Part shown: positions 44,801 through 53,606 of the stretch, in pieces
Position numbering within the stretch: position 1 is the stretch's first letter
Layout: each line of letters begins with the position of its first letter
Source: CAVWSM01 sp963757805
Lineage (GTDB): Bacteria > Actinomycetota > Actinomycetes > Jiangellales > Jiangellaceae
Reading direction: 5' to 3'
Assembly (NCBI GenBank): GCA_963757805.1
Contig: CAVWSM010000006.1
Location: forward strand, 1,240,001 to 1,304,000
DNA: 64,000 bases
Program-made: the position numbers and the translations under genes
The notes under the pieces: generated by a model
Seen by the model: the letters and a program-made list of their open reading frames with translations, nothing else
Told to the model about the DNA's origin: nothing
Database searches by the model: none

Positions 44801-46393
44801 GCGAGCCGCTGAGCACCCGGCCGACCGGACAGCGTCCCCGCGACGCGATCCCACACGAGTCGCGGCCGCAGCTCGGCGAACTCGTCACTCGGATATCGAC
44901 CGGAGAGCAGGTCGAGCACGGAGTCGTAGGCCGACTGGGGCAACGTGGCGAACGGGTAGGCCCGCCGAGCCAATGCGAGCAGCTCGTCGACCGGCCAGTC
45001 GTCCATCGCGACCATCGCGACGACCTGCTGAGCGAGGACATCGAGCGGGTTGCGCGGGACCGCGAGCTCCTCGATCAGGCCGGCGAGCATCCGCTCGACC
45101 ACGACGGCCGTCTGCACGAGGTCGCCGCGGTATTTGGGGAAGAGCACACCGCGGGAGACCGCGCCGACCTGGTGGCCGGCGCGCCCCACCCGCTGCAGCC
45201 CGCTGGCCACCGATGGCGGTGCCTCCACCTGGACGACGAGGTCGACAGCACCCATGTCGATGCCGAGCTCGAGCGAGCTCGTGGCCACGACTGCCGGCAA
45301 CCGCCCGGCCTTGAGGTCCTCCTCGATGAGGGCACGCTGCTCCTTGCTGACCGAGCCATGGTGTGCTCGCGCGAGCAGGCCCGGAACACCACGCGTGGCA
45401 CCGGCCTGCGCCATCGTCTGGGCCGGAGCCAACGAGCCAGCCGGGTCGAGCGTCTCGCCGGTCTCGCGCTCGTGCGCGATCTCGTTGAGCCGGGCGGTGA
45501 GCCGCTCGGCGAGCCGCCGAGAGTTGGCGAACACGATGGTCGACCGGTGCGCCTGCACCAGGTCGGTGACCCGCTCCTCGACGTGCGGCCAGATGGACGC
45601 GTGCGCGTTGGGGTCGACACCCTCGAGCGGCGGCGCCGTCGCGAGCTCCGCGAGGTCCTCGACCGGGACCACGACGTCGAGCTGCATCTGCTTGTCGCTC
45701 GGTGGGGTGACCACCTCGATGGCCCGCCCGCCTGCAAGGAACCTCGCCACCTCGTCAACGGGTCGCACCGTCGCGGACAGGCCGACGCGCTGGGCCGGCT
45801 GCGGCAGCAGCGCATCCAGCCGCTCGAGCGACAGGGCCAGGTGGGCGCCCCGCTTTGTGCCGGCGACCGCGTGCACCTCGTCGACGATGACCGTGCGGAC
45901 TCCGCGCAGCGACTCGCGCGCCTGTGACGTGAGGATGAGGAACAGCGACTCGGGCGTCGTGATGAGCACGTCGGGCGGGCGTCGGCCGAACCGACGCCGC
46001 TCGTCGGCGGGCGTGTCACCGGACCGCACGCCAACCGCGACCTCCGGCTCGGCCACCCCCAGCCGGGCCGCGGCCTGACGGATGCCAGAGAGCGGAGTCG
46101 CGCAGGTTGCGCTCGACGTCGACCGCCAACGCCTTCAGCGGGGACACGTAGAGCACCCGGCAGCGCTGCATCGGATCGTCGGGAGCGGGCTCCGTGGCAA
46201 GGCGGTCAAGCGCCCACAGGAACGCCGCGAGCGTCTTGCCCGACCCGGTGGGTGCGACGACAAGGGCATGCCGGCCTGCCGCGATGGCCCGCCACGCACC
46301 TTCCTGAGCGGCGGTGGGCGCGGCGAACGCGCCGGAGAACCAGGCCCTGGTCGCCGGCGCGAACAGCTCGAGTACGTCGCCCACGTCAGCCAT
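41871..46393 (-). CDS. lhr: Lhr-type ATP-dependent helicase, two apparent +1 insertions
   Basis: Lhr is a large SF2 DNA helicase; in mycobacteria it is DNA-damage inducible. The N-terminus (MADVGDVLELFAPATRAWFSGAF) leads to motif I APTGSGKT at about residue 48, DEVHAVAGTKRG (motif II), SATVRPVDE (motif III) and later motif VI GRAGHQVG. The frame breaks near 46090 (between NLR and TPLSGIRQAAARLG) and near 44300 (before SASRLRERFGVDVQAVHSDDG). Removing one base at each gives about 1,506 residues, as expected; the span is 3n+2. A winged-helix and a long C-terminal domain follow. nei lies about 2.5 kb away on the same strand. Confidence 0.9.
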
Positions 46394-46481
46394 CCTGCCT
46401 TGCACCCCCGACAGAACGCCCGGACTCTTCCACAGTTCCGCTGCCCGAGAAACCCGTTTCGTACCTGTCGGCCCGCCCCGA

Positions 46482-46487
46482 TAGCGT
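46482..46487 (+). promoter_or_regulatory. -10 box TAGCGT, leaderless start of the ABC ATPase gene
   Basis: TAGCGT followed by 6 nt and GTG at 46494. It lies in the 100-base gap divergent from lhr. Confidence 0.5.
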
Positions 46488-46493
46488 CGAACT

Positions 46494-47429
46494 GTGACGT
46501 CCGCCGATGACTCGTTGATCCACGCCCAAGGCTTGACCAAGCGATTCGGTGACTTCGTTGCGGTCGACGGGATCGACGTCGATGTTGCGCGCGGAGAGGC
46601 ATTCGGCTTTCTCGGACCCAACGGCGCGGGCAAGAGCTCGACCATGCGCATGATCGGTTGCGTGTCCCCGATCTCGGGCGGCACGCTGCGCATCCTGGGC
46701 ATGGATCCGGTCACCCAGGGGTCGCAGATCCGAGCTCGCCTTGGCGTCGTACCCCAGGAGGACACGCTCGACCTCGAGCTGACCGTGGCGGAGAACATCG
46801 AGATCTACGGTCGCTACTTCGGGCTGCCCCGCGCGGAGGTCCGCGACCGTGCGCGCCAGCTCCTTGAGTTCGTTCAACTCTCTGACAGGGCTGCCGAGCG
46901 AGTCGAGTCGCTGTCCGGCGGTATGAAGCGCCGCCTCACCATCGCGCGCTCTCTGGTCAACAACCCCGAAGTCCTGTTGCTCGACGAGCCGACCACGGGC
47001 CTCGACCCGCAGGCGCGGCACGTGCTGTGGGACCGGCTGTTTCGTCTCAAGCAGCGCGGCGTCACGCTGGTGCTGACGACTCACTACATGGACGAGGCCG
47101 AGCAGCTGTGCGACCGGCTCGTCGTGATGGACAAGGGCCGCATCGTGGCCGAGGGCTCGCCGACCGATCTGATCGCCGCGCATTCGACGCGTGAGGTTGT
47201 CGAGCTGCGGTTCAATCCCGACGAGCACGAGGTGATGGCCGACAAGCTGACCGATCTCGGTGAGCGTACGGAGCTGCTGCCCGACCGACTTCTTGTGTAC
47301 GCCGACGATGGCGAGGCGGTCCTGGCTAAGGTCGACGCCGCCGACGTGACGCCTGTGAGTGTGCTGGTGCGGCGCAGCACGCTGGAGGACGTCTTCCTGC
47401 ATCTGACCGGTCGGTCGCTGGTCGACTGA
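46494..47429 (+). CDS. ABC-2 type transporter ATP-binding protein (NodI/DrrA-like)
   Basis: The 311-residue protein has Walker A LGPNGAGKSSTM (residues about 40-51), Q-loop VPQEDTLD, signature LSGGMKRRL, Walker B VLLLDEPTTGLDP and H-loop TTHYMDEAEQL. A C-terminal domain of about 85 residues follows, as in DrrA/NodI-type exporter ATPases. It powers the two permeases encoded just downstream; the operon is probably an antibiotic or lipid exporter. Leaderless GTG start. The first permease starts in its stop codon (A of TGA overlaps ATG). Confidence 0.92.
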   Translation: MTSADDSLIHAQGLTKRFGDFVAVDGIDVDVARGEAFGFLGPNGAGKSSTMRMIGCVSPISGGTLRILGMDPVTQGSQIRARLGVVPQEDTLDLELTVAENIEIYGRYFGLPRAEVRDRARQLLEFVQLSDRAAERVESLSGGMKRRLTIARSLVNNPEVLLLDEPTTGLDPQARHVLWDRLFRLKQRGVTLVLTTHYMDEAEQLCDRLVVMDKGRIVAEGSPTDLIAAHSTREVVELRFNPDEHEVMADKLTDLGERTELLPDRLLVYADDGEAVLAKVDAADVTPVSVLVRRSTLEDVFLHLTGRSLVD

Positions 47430-48202
47430 TGGAGCTGACTCTCCGAGCCTTCGAGCGCTGGCTATTCCAATACCGTCGGGTCTGGCGCGGCAGTGTGATC
47501 TCTGGGTTCGTGCTGCCGGTTATCACGCTCACGGCCCTCGGCGTCGGTCTCGGCTCGTTCGTCGACGAGCGAGGTGGATCAGATGAGCTGGGCGGGGCAA
47601 GCTACCTGGCTTTCATCGCACCCGGGCTGCTGGCGGCTACCGCGATGATGACCGCCGCGTTCGACTCCACCTATCCCGTGCTTGGTGCGATCAAATGGGA
47701 TCGCATTTACTACGGAATGCTGGCGACCCCACTGCGAGTGCGTGACGTGATGCTCGGCCACCTCGGCTGGGTCGGGGCTCGCATCCTCACGGTTTCGGCG
47801 TTCTACCTTGTCGTCGTGGCGCTCTTCGGCGCCGTCGAGTCGCCATGGGGAGTGCTTGCCATTCCCGCGGCCACACTCACCGGGTTGGCATTTGCAGCGC
47901 CGATCTTCGCCTTCTCGGCCTATGTCGAGCGTGACTCGGGCTTCGCGCTGATCTTCCGCTTCGCGGTGACCCCGATGTTTCTGTTCTCCGGGGTGTTTTT
48001 CCCCGTCGCTCAGCTTCCGCTGCTGCTGGAATACCTCGCGTACGTGACGCCGCTCTGGCACGGTGTGGCGCTCTGTCGCGGGTTGACGCTGGGCGACATC
48101 TCGTTCGAGGCAGCCGCGGGGCACACCGCCTACATCCTCGTCTGGATCGTCGTCGGCGCCTGGCTGGCACTCCGCTCGTTCCGTCGACGGCTCGTGGTCT
48201 GA
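47429..48202 (+). CDS. ABC-2 type transporter permease (first)
   Basis: A 257-residue membrane protein with about six membrane segments. It has the ABC-2 pattern of an N-terminal cytoplasmic helix (FERWLFQYRRVWRGSVISGFVLPVI), a central ERDSGFALIFRFAVTPMFLFSGVFFPVAQLPLLLEYLAYVTPLWHGVALCRGL loop and a last segment (AYILVWIVVGAWLALRSF). NodJ-like. Pairs with the next permease and the upstream ATPase. Confidence 0.9.
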   Translation: MELTLRAFERWLFQYRRVWRGSVISGFVLPVITLTALGVGLGSFVDERGGSDELGGASYLAFIAPGLLAATAMMTAAFDSTYPVLGAIKWDRIYYGMLATPLRVRDVMLGHLGWVGARILTVSAFYLVVVALFGAVESPWGVLAIPAATLTGLAFAAPIFAFSAYVERDSGFALIFRFAVTPMFLFSGVFFPVAQLPLLLEYLAYVTPLWHGVALCRGLTLGDISFEAAAGHTAYILVWIVVGAWLALRSFRRRLVV

Positions 48203-48211
48203 GGGGACTCT

Positions 48212-49015
48212 GTGGCTACCGTCCTCACCCGCAGCACTCCACTCCAGCCGCCGCCACCGCGGTCGTGGCGGCTCATCGAGCGCAACTTCCTCGTCTACAA
48301 GCACGACTGGCCGGTATTCGTGAGCGGCTTCTTCGAGCCGTTGTTCTACCTGCTGTCAATCGGTGTCGGCGTTGGCGCCTTGGTCGGCGACTTCACGGCG
48401 CCCAACGGCGAGCTCATCACATACACCGAGTTTGTCGCGCCCGCGATGTTGGCTACGGCGGCGATGAACGGTGCGCTGTTCGACGCGACCTACAACGTGT
48501 TCTTCAAGCTCAAGTACGTGAAGACGTACGACGCACTGCTGGCCACTCCGATGGGGCCTCGGGAGGTGGCCTGGGGCGAGGTGACCTGGGCGCTGATCCG
48601 TGGCGCCATCTACTCCGCGATGTTCTTCCTCGTCATGGTCGCGCTGGGTTTGGTCAGCTCGTGGTGGGGCGTGCTGGTGCTGCCCACCGCGGTGCTGATC
48701 GGGTTCGCCTTCGCCGGGGCGGGGATGGCCGTCACGACGTGGATGCGCAGCTGGCAGGACTTCGAGTTCGTCGGCCTGGTGACGCTGCCGCTGTTCCTGT
48801 TCTCCGCGACGTTCTACCCGTTGTCGTCGTACCCAGATCCGATCCAGACCGTCGTACAGGTGACGCCGCTCTATCAGGGTGTCGCCTTAAGCCGCGCTCT
48901 CACCACTGGAGCTGTGGAGCCGGTCCTGCTGCTGCATGCGATCTATCTCGCGCTCATGGGTGCCATTGGCATGTGGATTGCCTCGCGGCGGCTCGGCCTA
49001 CTGCTGCTCAAGTGA
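48212..49015 (+). CDS. ABC-2 type transporter permease (second)
   Basis: A 267-residue permease homologous to the preceding one: ERNFLVYKHDWPVFVSGFFEPLFYLLSIGVGVG at the N-terminus and FEFVGLVTLPLFLFSATFYPLSSYPDPIQTVVQVTPLYQGVALSRAL near residue 185. It probably forms a heterodimer with the first permease. GTG start 9 bases after the previous stop, with GAGGGGA upstream. The exporter separates lhr from DUF3046 and recA, which are closer in other actinomycetes. Confidence 0.9.
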   Translation: MATVLTRSTPLQPPPPRSWRLIERNFLVYKHDWPVFVSGFFEPLFYLLSIGVGVGALVGDFTAPNGELITYTEFVAPAMLATAAMNGALFDATYNVFFKLKYVKTYDALLATPMGPREVAWGEVTWALIRGAIYSAMFFLVMVALGLVSSWWGVLVLPTAVLIGFAFAGAGMAVTTWMRSWQDFEFVGLVTLPLFLFSATFYPLSSYPDPIQTVVQVTPLYQGVALSRALTTGAVEPVLLLHAIYLALMGAIGMWIASRRLGLLLLK

Positions 49016-49022
49016 GGGACGG

Positions 49023-49028
49023 GATACT
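49023..49028 (+). promoter_or_regulatory. -10 box GATACT, leaderless start of the DUF3046 gene
   Basis: GATACT followed by 6 nt and GTG at 49035, only 7 bases after the preceding stop. It suggests an own promoter rather than read-through translation. Confidence 0.35.
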
Positions 49029-49034
49029 GGCGCG

Positions 49035-49229
49035 GTGCGACTGACGGACTTCTGGGCGCGGCTCGAGCGACAGCTCGGGCCGACCTATGCCCGTACGTGG
49101 GCGCGCAACCAATCCATCACGCAACTCGGGCACCGTACGGTGATCGAGGCACTCGACGCCGGCGAGGACACCAAGTCGGTGTGGCGCGCCGTCGCTGACT
49201 ATCTGGAGCTGCCCGACAGTGAGCGCTGA
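49035..49229 (+). CDS. DUF3046 protein
   Basis: A 64-residue actinobacterial protein of unknown function: MRLTDFWARLERQLGPTYARTWARNQSITQLGHRTVIEALDAGEDTKSVWRAVADYLELPDSER. It is conserved just upstream of recA in actinomycetes, and the family was recognised by its start, its length and this position. GTG start. The MFS gene begins 11 bases before its end. Confidence 0.88.
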   Translation: MRLTDFWARLERQLGPTYARTWARNQSITQLGHRTVIEALDAGEDTKSVWRAVADYLELPDSER

Positions 49230-50508
49230 GGCCCAGAGAACGTTCGCCGAGCCCGAGGTTGCTGCTGTCCAAAGGCAGACGATGGGCGTTCTCATCGGCA
49301 GCCAGATCCTCGGCGGCGTCGGGGTGGCGGCCGGTGTCACGGTCGGGACGCTGCTGGCGTCAGACGTGCTCGGTCGTGAGGATCTGGCGGGCCTGGTGCC
49401 ATCGGCTGGCGTGCTGGGCGCGGCGTTGCTCGCTCTGCCCGCCGCGCGTCTGGCTGTTTCGTACGGACGACGGGCCGGGCTGACGTTCGGCTACGGGACG
49501 GCGGTGGTTGGTGCGGTCCTGGCAGTTGCCGCCGCGCAGTGGAAGAGCTTTCCGTTGCTGTTGCTGGCAAGTGCCCTGTACGGGGGCGGCACGACGGCAA
49601 CCTCGCAGTCTCGGTTTGCGGCCGCTGACCTTGCTCCTCCGCTGCGCCGCGGTCGCGCGCTGTCCATCGTCGTCTGGGCGACAACGATCGGGGCGGTTGT
49701 CGGCCCCAACCTCGTCGGCTTCGGTGGCGTGGTTGGTGAGGCGGTCGGTGTTGAGCAGCTCGCCGGCCCCTACATCGTTGGGGGCGTCGGTCTGGCGCTC
49801 GCGACGCTGCTGATCTGGTCGATGCTGCGGCCGGATCCCTTGGTGCTGGCCCGCCGATTGGCTCGCGTGCCGGGCTCTCCGTCGCCACCCATACGTAGGC
49901 ATGGCATTTTGCGGCAGGGTCTCGCCGCGGCCTCTCATTCCCCTGCAGCGCTGCTCGGCTTGGGCGCGCTGGTGGTTGGCCACACCACGATGGTCTCGGT
50001 CATGGTGATGACGCCGATCCACATGGACCATGGCGGGGCGTCCCTACAGGTCATCGGTCTGGTGATCAGTGGGCACATCTTGGGGATGTTCGCGCTGTCG
50101 CCGGTCGTCGGGTGGGCGGCCGACCGCCTTGGCCGTGTGCCGGTCATCGTCGCCGGGGGAGTGCTGCTGTTGACGGCGACTGCACTTGCGGGCAACTCCG
50201 CGCCGGGGTCGTCTGTTGGTCTCTCGTTGGGGCTGTACCTGCTCGGTCTGGGCTGGTCATGCTGTCTGGTCGCGGGGTCGACGCTGCTGACGGATGCGGT
50301 GTCTGTCGAGGATCGACCAACGGTGCAGGGTGCTTCGGATCTGCTGATGGGTCTGGCTGCCGGTGCCGGCGGGGCGCTCGCCGGCGTGGTGGTTGGCACG
50401 CTCGGCTATGGCTCGCTGAACGTTGGCGCGGCGGCGATTGTCGCCGCCTTGCTGGTGGCCACGTCGATCCCGGCGTGTCGCGCGGTGTCGAACAACCGTT
50501 CGAGGTAG
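49219..50508 (+). CDS. Major facilitator superfamily transporter
   Basis: A 429-residue protein with about 12 membrane segments. It has the MFS loop between helices 2 and 3 (AARLAVSYGRRAGLTFGYG) and the repeated loop in the second half (SPVVGWAADRLGRVPVIVAGG). Substrate unknown; probably an efflux pump. It lies between DUF3046 and recA. Its last codons contain a perfect LexA-type SOS box (50488-50503), so the recA control site lies inside this coding sequence. Confidence 0.9.
   Translation: MSAEAQRTFAEPEVAAVQRQTMGVLIGSQILGGVGVAAGVTVGTLLASDVLGREDLAGLVPSAGVLGAALLALPAARLAVSYGRRAGLTFGYGTAVVGAVLAVAAAQWKSFPLLLLASALYGGGTTATSQSRFAAADLAPPLRRGRALSIVVWATTIGAVVGPNLVGFGGVVGEAVGVEQLAGPYIVGGVGLALATLLIWSMLRPDPLVLARRLARVPGSPSPPIRRHGILRQGLAAASHSPAALLGLGALVVGHTTMVSVMVMTPIHMDHGGASLQVIGLVISGHILGMFALSPVVGWAADRLGRVPVIVAGGVLLLTATALAGNSAPGSSVGLSLGLYLLGLGWSCCLVAGSTLLTDAVSVEDRPTVQGASDLLMGLAAGAGGALAGVVVGTLGYGSLNVGAAAIVAALLVATSIPACRAVSNNRSR
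50488..50503. promoter_or_regulatory. LexA-type SOS box upstream of recA
   Basis: TCGAAC-AACC-GTTCGA is a perfect 6-bp inverted repeat with a 4-base spacer. It agrees with the Gram-positive/mycobacterial LexA site pattern TCGAAC-N4-GTTCGA. It lies in the last codons of the MFS gene, 155 bases before the recA ATG. LexA should therefore repress recA and recX until DNA damage. Confidence 0.88.
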
Positions 50509-50585
50509 TGTCCACAAGGTACGGACCGGCTCCTCGGCTGTCCACAGGTGCGCGCGGCGCCCGGTGTTCTGTCGGGGGTTACCCC

Positions 50586-50591
50586 TAGCGT
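50586..50591 (+). promoter_or_regulatory. -10 box TAGCGT upstream of recA
   Basis: TAGCGT is followed by 6 nt and an in-frame GTG at 50598, the same geometry as at other leaderless starts here. The transcript would start near 50598, 95 bases downstream of the SOS box. It leaves about 60 nt before the ATG at 50658. Confidence 0.5.
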
Positions 50592-50657
50592 TCAGGCGTG
50601 ACGACACGACGTTCCCGGGCCAACACTCCTCCGGCCCGCCAACCACAGGTGGCATCC

Positions 50658-52799
50658 ATGGCAGCTCCCGCGGATCGCGACAAGGCTCTTGACACCGCAC
50701 TCGCTCAGATCGAGCGGGCATTCGGCAAGGGCTCGGTCATGCGGCTCGGCGACGAGGTCCGCGCTCCGATCGAGGTGATCCCGACAGGTGCGATCGCGCT
50801 TGATGTGGCGCTCGGCATCGGGGGTCTGCCGCGGGGTCGTGTGGTGGAGATATACGGTCCGGAAGCTAGCGGGAAAACCACCGTGGCTCTGCACGCGGTC
50901 GCCAATGCGCAGAAGGCGGGCGGCATCGCGGCGTTCATCGACGCCGAGCACGCCCTCGACCCGGAATATGCGCAGCGGCTGGGTGTCGACACCGATGCCC
51001 TGCTCGTGTCCCAGCCCGACACCGGTGAGCAGGCACTCGAGATTGCCGACATGCTGATCCGCTCAGGCGCGATCGACATCATCGTCATCGACTCGGTGGC
51101 CGCGCTCGTGCCACGGGCCGAGATCGAGGGCGAGATGGGCGACAGCCACGTCGGCCTGCAGGCCCGGTTGATGAGTCAGGCGCTCCGCAAGATCACCGGT
51201 GCGCTCAGCAACTCCGGCACCACCGCGGTCTTCATCAACCAGCTGCGGGAAAAGATCGGCGTCATGTTCGGATGTGGATCTTGGTACACCCGAGTAACGC
51301 TGGCAGACGGCACCAAAGCGCCCATTGGCAAGATCGTTGACCAGAAGTTGCCAGTCGAAGTGCTTTCGTTCGATCCCGAGCTCGGTCGGATTGTGCCGCG
51401 CAAGGTTGTGAACTGGTTCGACAACGGGCCGGCGACCGAGTTCCTGCGATTCCGCGTCCTGAGGTCTGGTGGTGGTTCAGGTCGAGGCCGTGCGTCGATG
51501 GATCTCACTCCCAATCATCTGGTCAGGACTCCGGGTGGTTGGCGCGAAGCTGGTGAGATCGCTGTCGGCGATCGGGTGATGCTCACTCAACCCCACTATC
51601 TCGGCGCACTGCAATGGCAGTTGATCCTTGGTGCCGTCATGGGTGATGGCAATCTTTCGCCCGCTGCGCACCGTGATGACGAAAGCGCCCGCTTCCGGAT
51701 GGGGCACGGCAAGAGGCAGGTGGACTATCTCGACTGGAAAGCGTCGCTACTGGCCAACGTTCCACAGAGCCGGACGATCAACGCTAAGGGCGCTGCTTTT
51801 GTCGATTTCACGCCATTGCCGGAGTTGAGTGAGTTGCGTGAGGTCGTCTACTTCGGTGATGGCAAGAAGCACATCACGGAGGAGTACCTCAAGGCGCTCA
51901 CGCCGCTGGCGCTCGCCATCTGGTACATGGACGACGGCGGTTTCACAATCCGATCCAAGGGAGTGCAGCAGCGCACCGCTGGCGGCACTGGTCGCGTCGA
52001 GATCTGTGTTGAAGCCATGAGTGAGGGCTCGCGGCGACGACTGCTGGAGTACCTGCGTGACACGCACGGACTTGATGTTCGACTCTCGAAGCGGGGGGCT
52101 CGACAGATTAGCAATCTGGTCTTCAGCACTGCGGCATCCGCGAAGTTCCAGGAGATCGTCGCGCCATGCATCCATCCGTCGATGGACTACAAATTGCTTC
52201 CGCGGTTCCGTGGCCAGTTCTCGGTTGAGCCGGAGTTCGTGGAGATGAACATGCACCCGGTTCCCGCCCGAGTCCTCGAGATCACTCGGCGAACCGATCT
52301 GCAGAAGATGCATCGCTATGACATCGAAGTTGAAGGATCACACAACTACCTCGCGGATGACATCGTCGTGCACAACAGTCCCGAGACGACCACTGGTGGG
52401 CGGGCGCTCAAGTTCTACTCGTCGGTCCGGCTCGACGTCCGGCGCATCGAGACGCTGAAGGACGGCACCGAGTCGGTCGGCTCGCGCACGCGAGTCAAGG
52501 TCGTGAAGAACAAGGTGTCTCCGCCGTTCCGGCAGGCCGAGTTCGACATTCTGTTCGGCCAGGGCATCAGCCGGGAGGGTGGCCTGATCGACATGGGCGT
52601 CGAGCACGGCATCGTCCGCAAGGCCGGCGCTTGGTACACCTACGAGGGCGACCAGCTCGGCCAAGGCAAGGAGAATGCCCGGGCCTACCTGCGCGACAAC
52701 CCCGACATCGCGGCCGAGATTGAGAAGAAGATCAAGGAAAAGCTGGGCATCGGCCCGCGGGTCGACGCGCCGGCCGCGGAGCCCGAGGTCGACTTCTAG
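50658..52799 (+). CDS. recA: Recombinase RecA with an internal intein
   Basis: RecA forms filaments on single-stranded DNA for homologous recombination and activates LexA self-cleavage. MAAPADRDKALDTALAQIERAFGKGSVMRLG is the normal start and the ATG follows AGGTGG. An in-frame GTG at 50598 would add 20 residues. Walker A is GPEASGKTT (residues about 70), Walker B IIVIDSVAALVPRAE. The RecA sequence is split after INQLREKIGVMFG by a 368-residue intein and resumes SPETTTGGRALKFYSSVRLD. Without the intein the mature protein is about 345 residues, as expected. The recX gene follows. Confidence 0.97.
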   Translation: MAAPADRDKALDTALAQIERAFGKGSVMRLGDEVRAPIEVIPTGAIALDVALGIGGLPRGRVVEIYGPEASGKTTVALHAVANAQKAGGIAAFIDAEHALDPEYAQRLGVDTDALLVSQPDTGEQALEIADMLIRSGAIDIIVIDSVAALVPRAEIEGEMGDSHVGLQARLMSQALRKITGALSNSGTTAVFINQLREKIGVMFGCGSWYTRVTLADGTKAPIGKIVDQKLPVEVLSFDPELGRIVPRKVVNWFDNGPATEFLRFRVLRSGGGSGRGRASMDLTPNHLVRTPGGWREAGEIAVGDRVMLTQPHYLGALQWQLILGAVMGDGNLSPAAHRDDESARFRMGHGKRQVDYLDWKASLLANVPQSRTINAKGAAFVDFTPLPELSELREVVYFGDGKKHITEEYLKALTPLALAIWYMDDGGFTIRSKGVQQRTAGGTGRVEICVEAMSEGSRRRLLEYLRDTHGLDVRLSKRGARQISNLVFSTAASAKFQEIVAPCIHPSMDYKLLPRFRGQFSVEPEFVEMNMHPVPARVLEITRRTDLQKMHRYDIEVEGSHNYLADDIVVHNSPETTTGGRALKFYSSVRLDVRRIETLKDGTESVGSRTRVKVVKNKVSPPFRQAEFDILFGQGISREGGLIDMGVEHGIVRKAGAWYTYEGDQLGQGKENARAYLRDNPDIAAEIEKKIKEKLGIGPRVDAPAAEPEVDF
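51273..52376 (+). mobile_element. RecA intein with LAGLIDADG homing endonuclease
   Basis: The 368-residue intein begins with Cys1 (CGSWYTRVTLADGTKAPIGKIV) and ends VVHN, with Ser as the first residue after it. Splicing block B is LTPNHLVRTPGGW (TxNH). The endonuclease motifs are LILGAVMGDGNLSP and LALAIWYMDDGGFTI, both with the needed acidic residue. Block F is HRYDIEVEGSHNYLADDIVVHN. All residues needed for splicing are present. Site GVMFG/SPETTT is that of the M. leprae RecA intein as I recall it; M. tuberculosis uses another site. Base composition looks less G+C-rich than the flanks. Confidence 0.95.
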
Positions 52800-52809
52800 G
52801 TCTCGTCTG

Positions 52810-53490
52810 GTGCTCGAGGAGGAGGACGCGCTGGCGTCCAGAGGTGAGGTCCGCCGTGACGGGCGCCGCCGCCGCACCGGGTCAGCGACCGGGTCCGCTG
52901 GTGAGCGAACGACGTCGGCAAGTGGTCGCGCCGCGGGCGCCACATCAGAACGAGAAAGCCCACCGGCCGATTCCGAGTCGGCCGCCAGGTCGATCGTGCT
53001 TCGCCAGTTGACCCTGGGCCCACGCACCCGGGCGCAGTTGGCCGCGACGCTCGCTCGTCGAGGTGTTCCCAAGGAGGCGGCGTCGACGGTGCTCGACCGG
53101 TTCACGGAGTTGGGGCTGATCGACGACGAGGCGTTCGCGGAAGCGTGGGTCGAGTCCCGGCACGCGGGCCGCGGACTGGCGCGGCGTGCGCTCGCCCAGG
53201 AGCTGCGAGTGCGAGGAGTCGAGGGGGAGGTGGTCGATGCCGCGGTCGATGGGCTGACCGCCGACCAAGAGGCCGAGACCGCTCGCCGGCTGGTCCGGCG
53301 CAGCCTTGCCGCCTCGCGCGGGCGTGACTGGCAGACCCGGACCCGCCGGGCGACGGGTCAGCTCGCCCGCAAGGGCTACGGCGCGGCCCTCGCCTACCGG
53401 GTGGTCCGGGAGGAGCTCGACGCCGAGGGCGAGGAGCGGGCGGCTGATGCGTTGGCATCGTTCGAGCCCGAGGACGACTCGACCGGGTGA
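52810..53490 (+). CDS. recX: Regulatory protein RecX
   Basis: RecX binds RecA filaments and limits their activity. The conserved core covers residues about 58-226: SIVLRQLTLGPRTRAQLAATLARRGVPKEAASTVLDRFTELGLIDDEAFAEAWVESR and GRGLARRALAQELRVRGV, followed by RKGYGAALAYRVVREEL. The first 55 residues are charged and low complexity. The start GTG at 52810 is 10 bases after the recA stop; a later start in the core cannot be ruled out. recA and recX are presumably one transcript. Confidence 0.93.
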   Translation: MLEEEDALASRGEVRRDGRRRRTGSATGSAGERTTSASGRAAGATSERESPPADSESAARSIVLRQLTLGPRTRAQLAATLARRGVPKEAASTVLDRFTELGLIDDEAFAEAWVESRHAGRGLARRALAQELRVRGVEGEVVDAAVDGLTADQEAETARRLVRRSLAASRGRDWQTRTRRATGQLARKGYGAALAYRVVREELDAEGEERAADALASFEPEDDSTG

Positions 53491-53606
53491 CTGATGGCAG
53501 GAAGCTCCGTCGCGATCTTCGACCACACTGCGTCGGTTGATCACGGCCGTTCTGGTAGCCCGCCCATTCCGCGAACTTGAGGCCTCCGGCCCGCCAAGCC
53601 ATCCGC

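Noticed and set aside
50598..52799. Treating the RecA insertion as a pseudogene or assembly chimera
   Set aside because: The frame is continuous, all intein splicing residues are present and the exteins join to a normal RecA.
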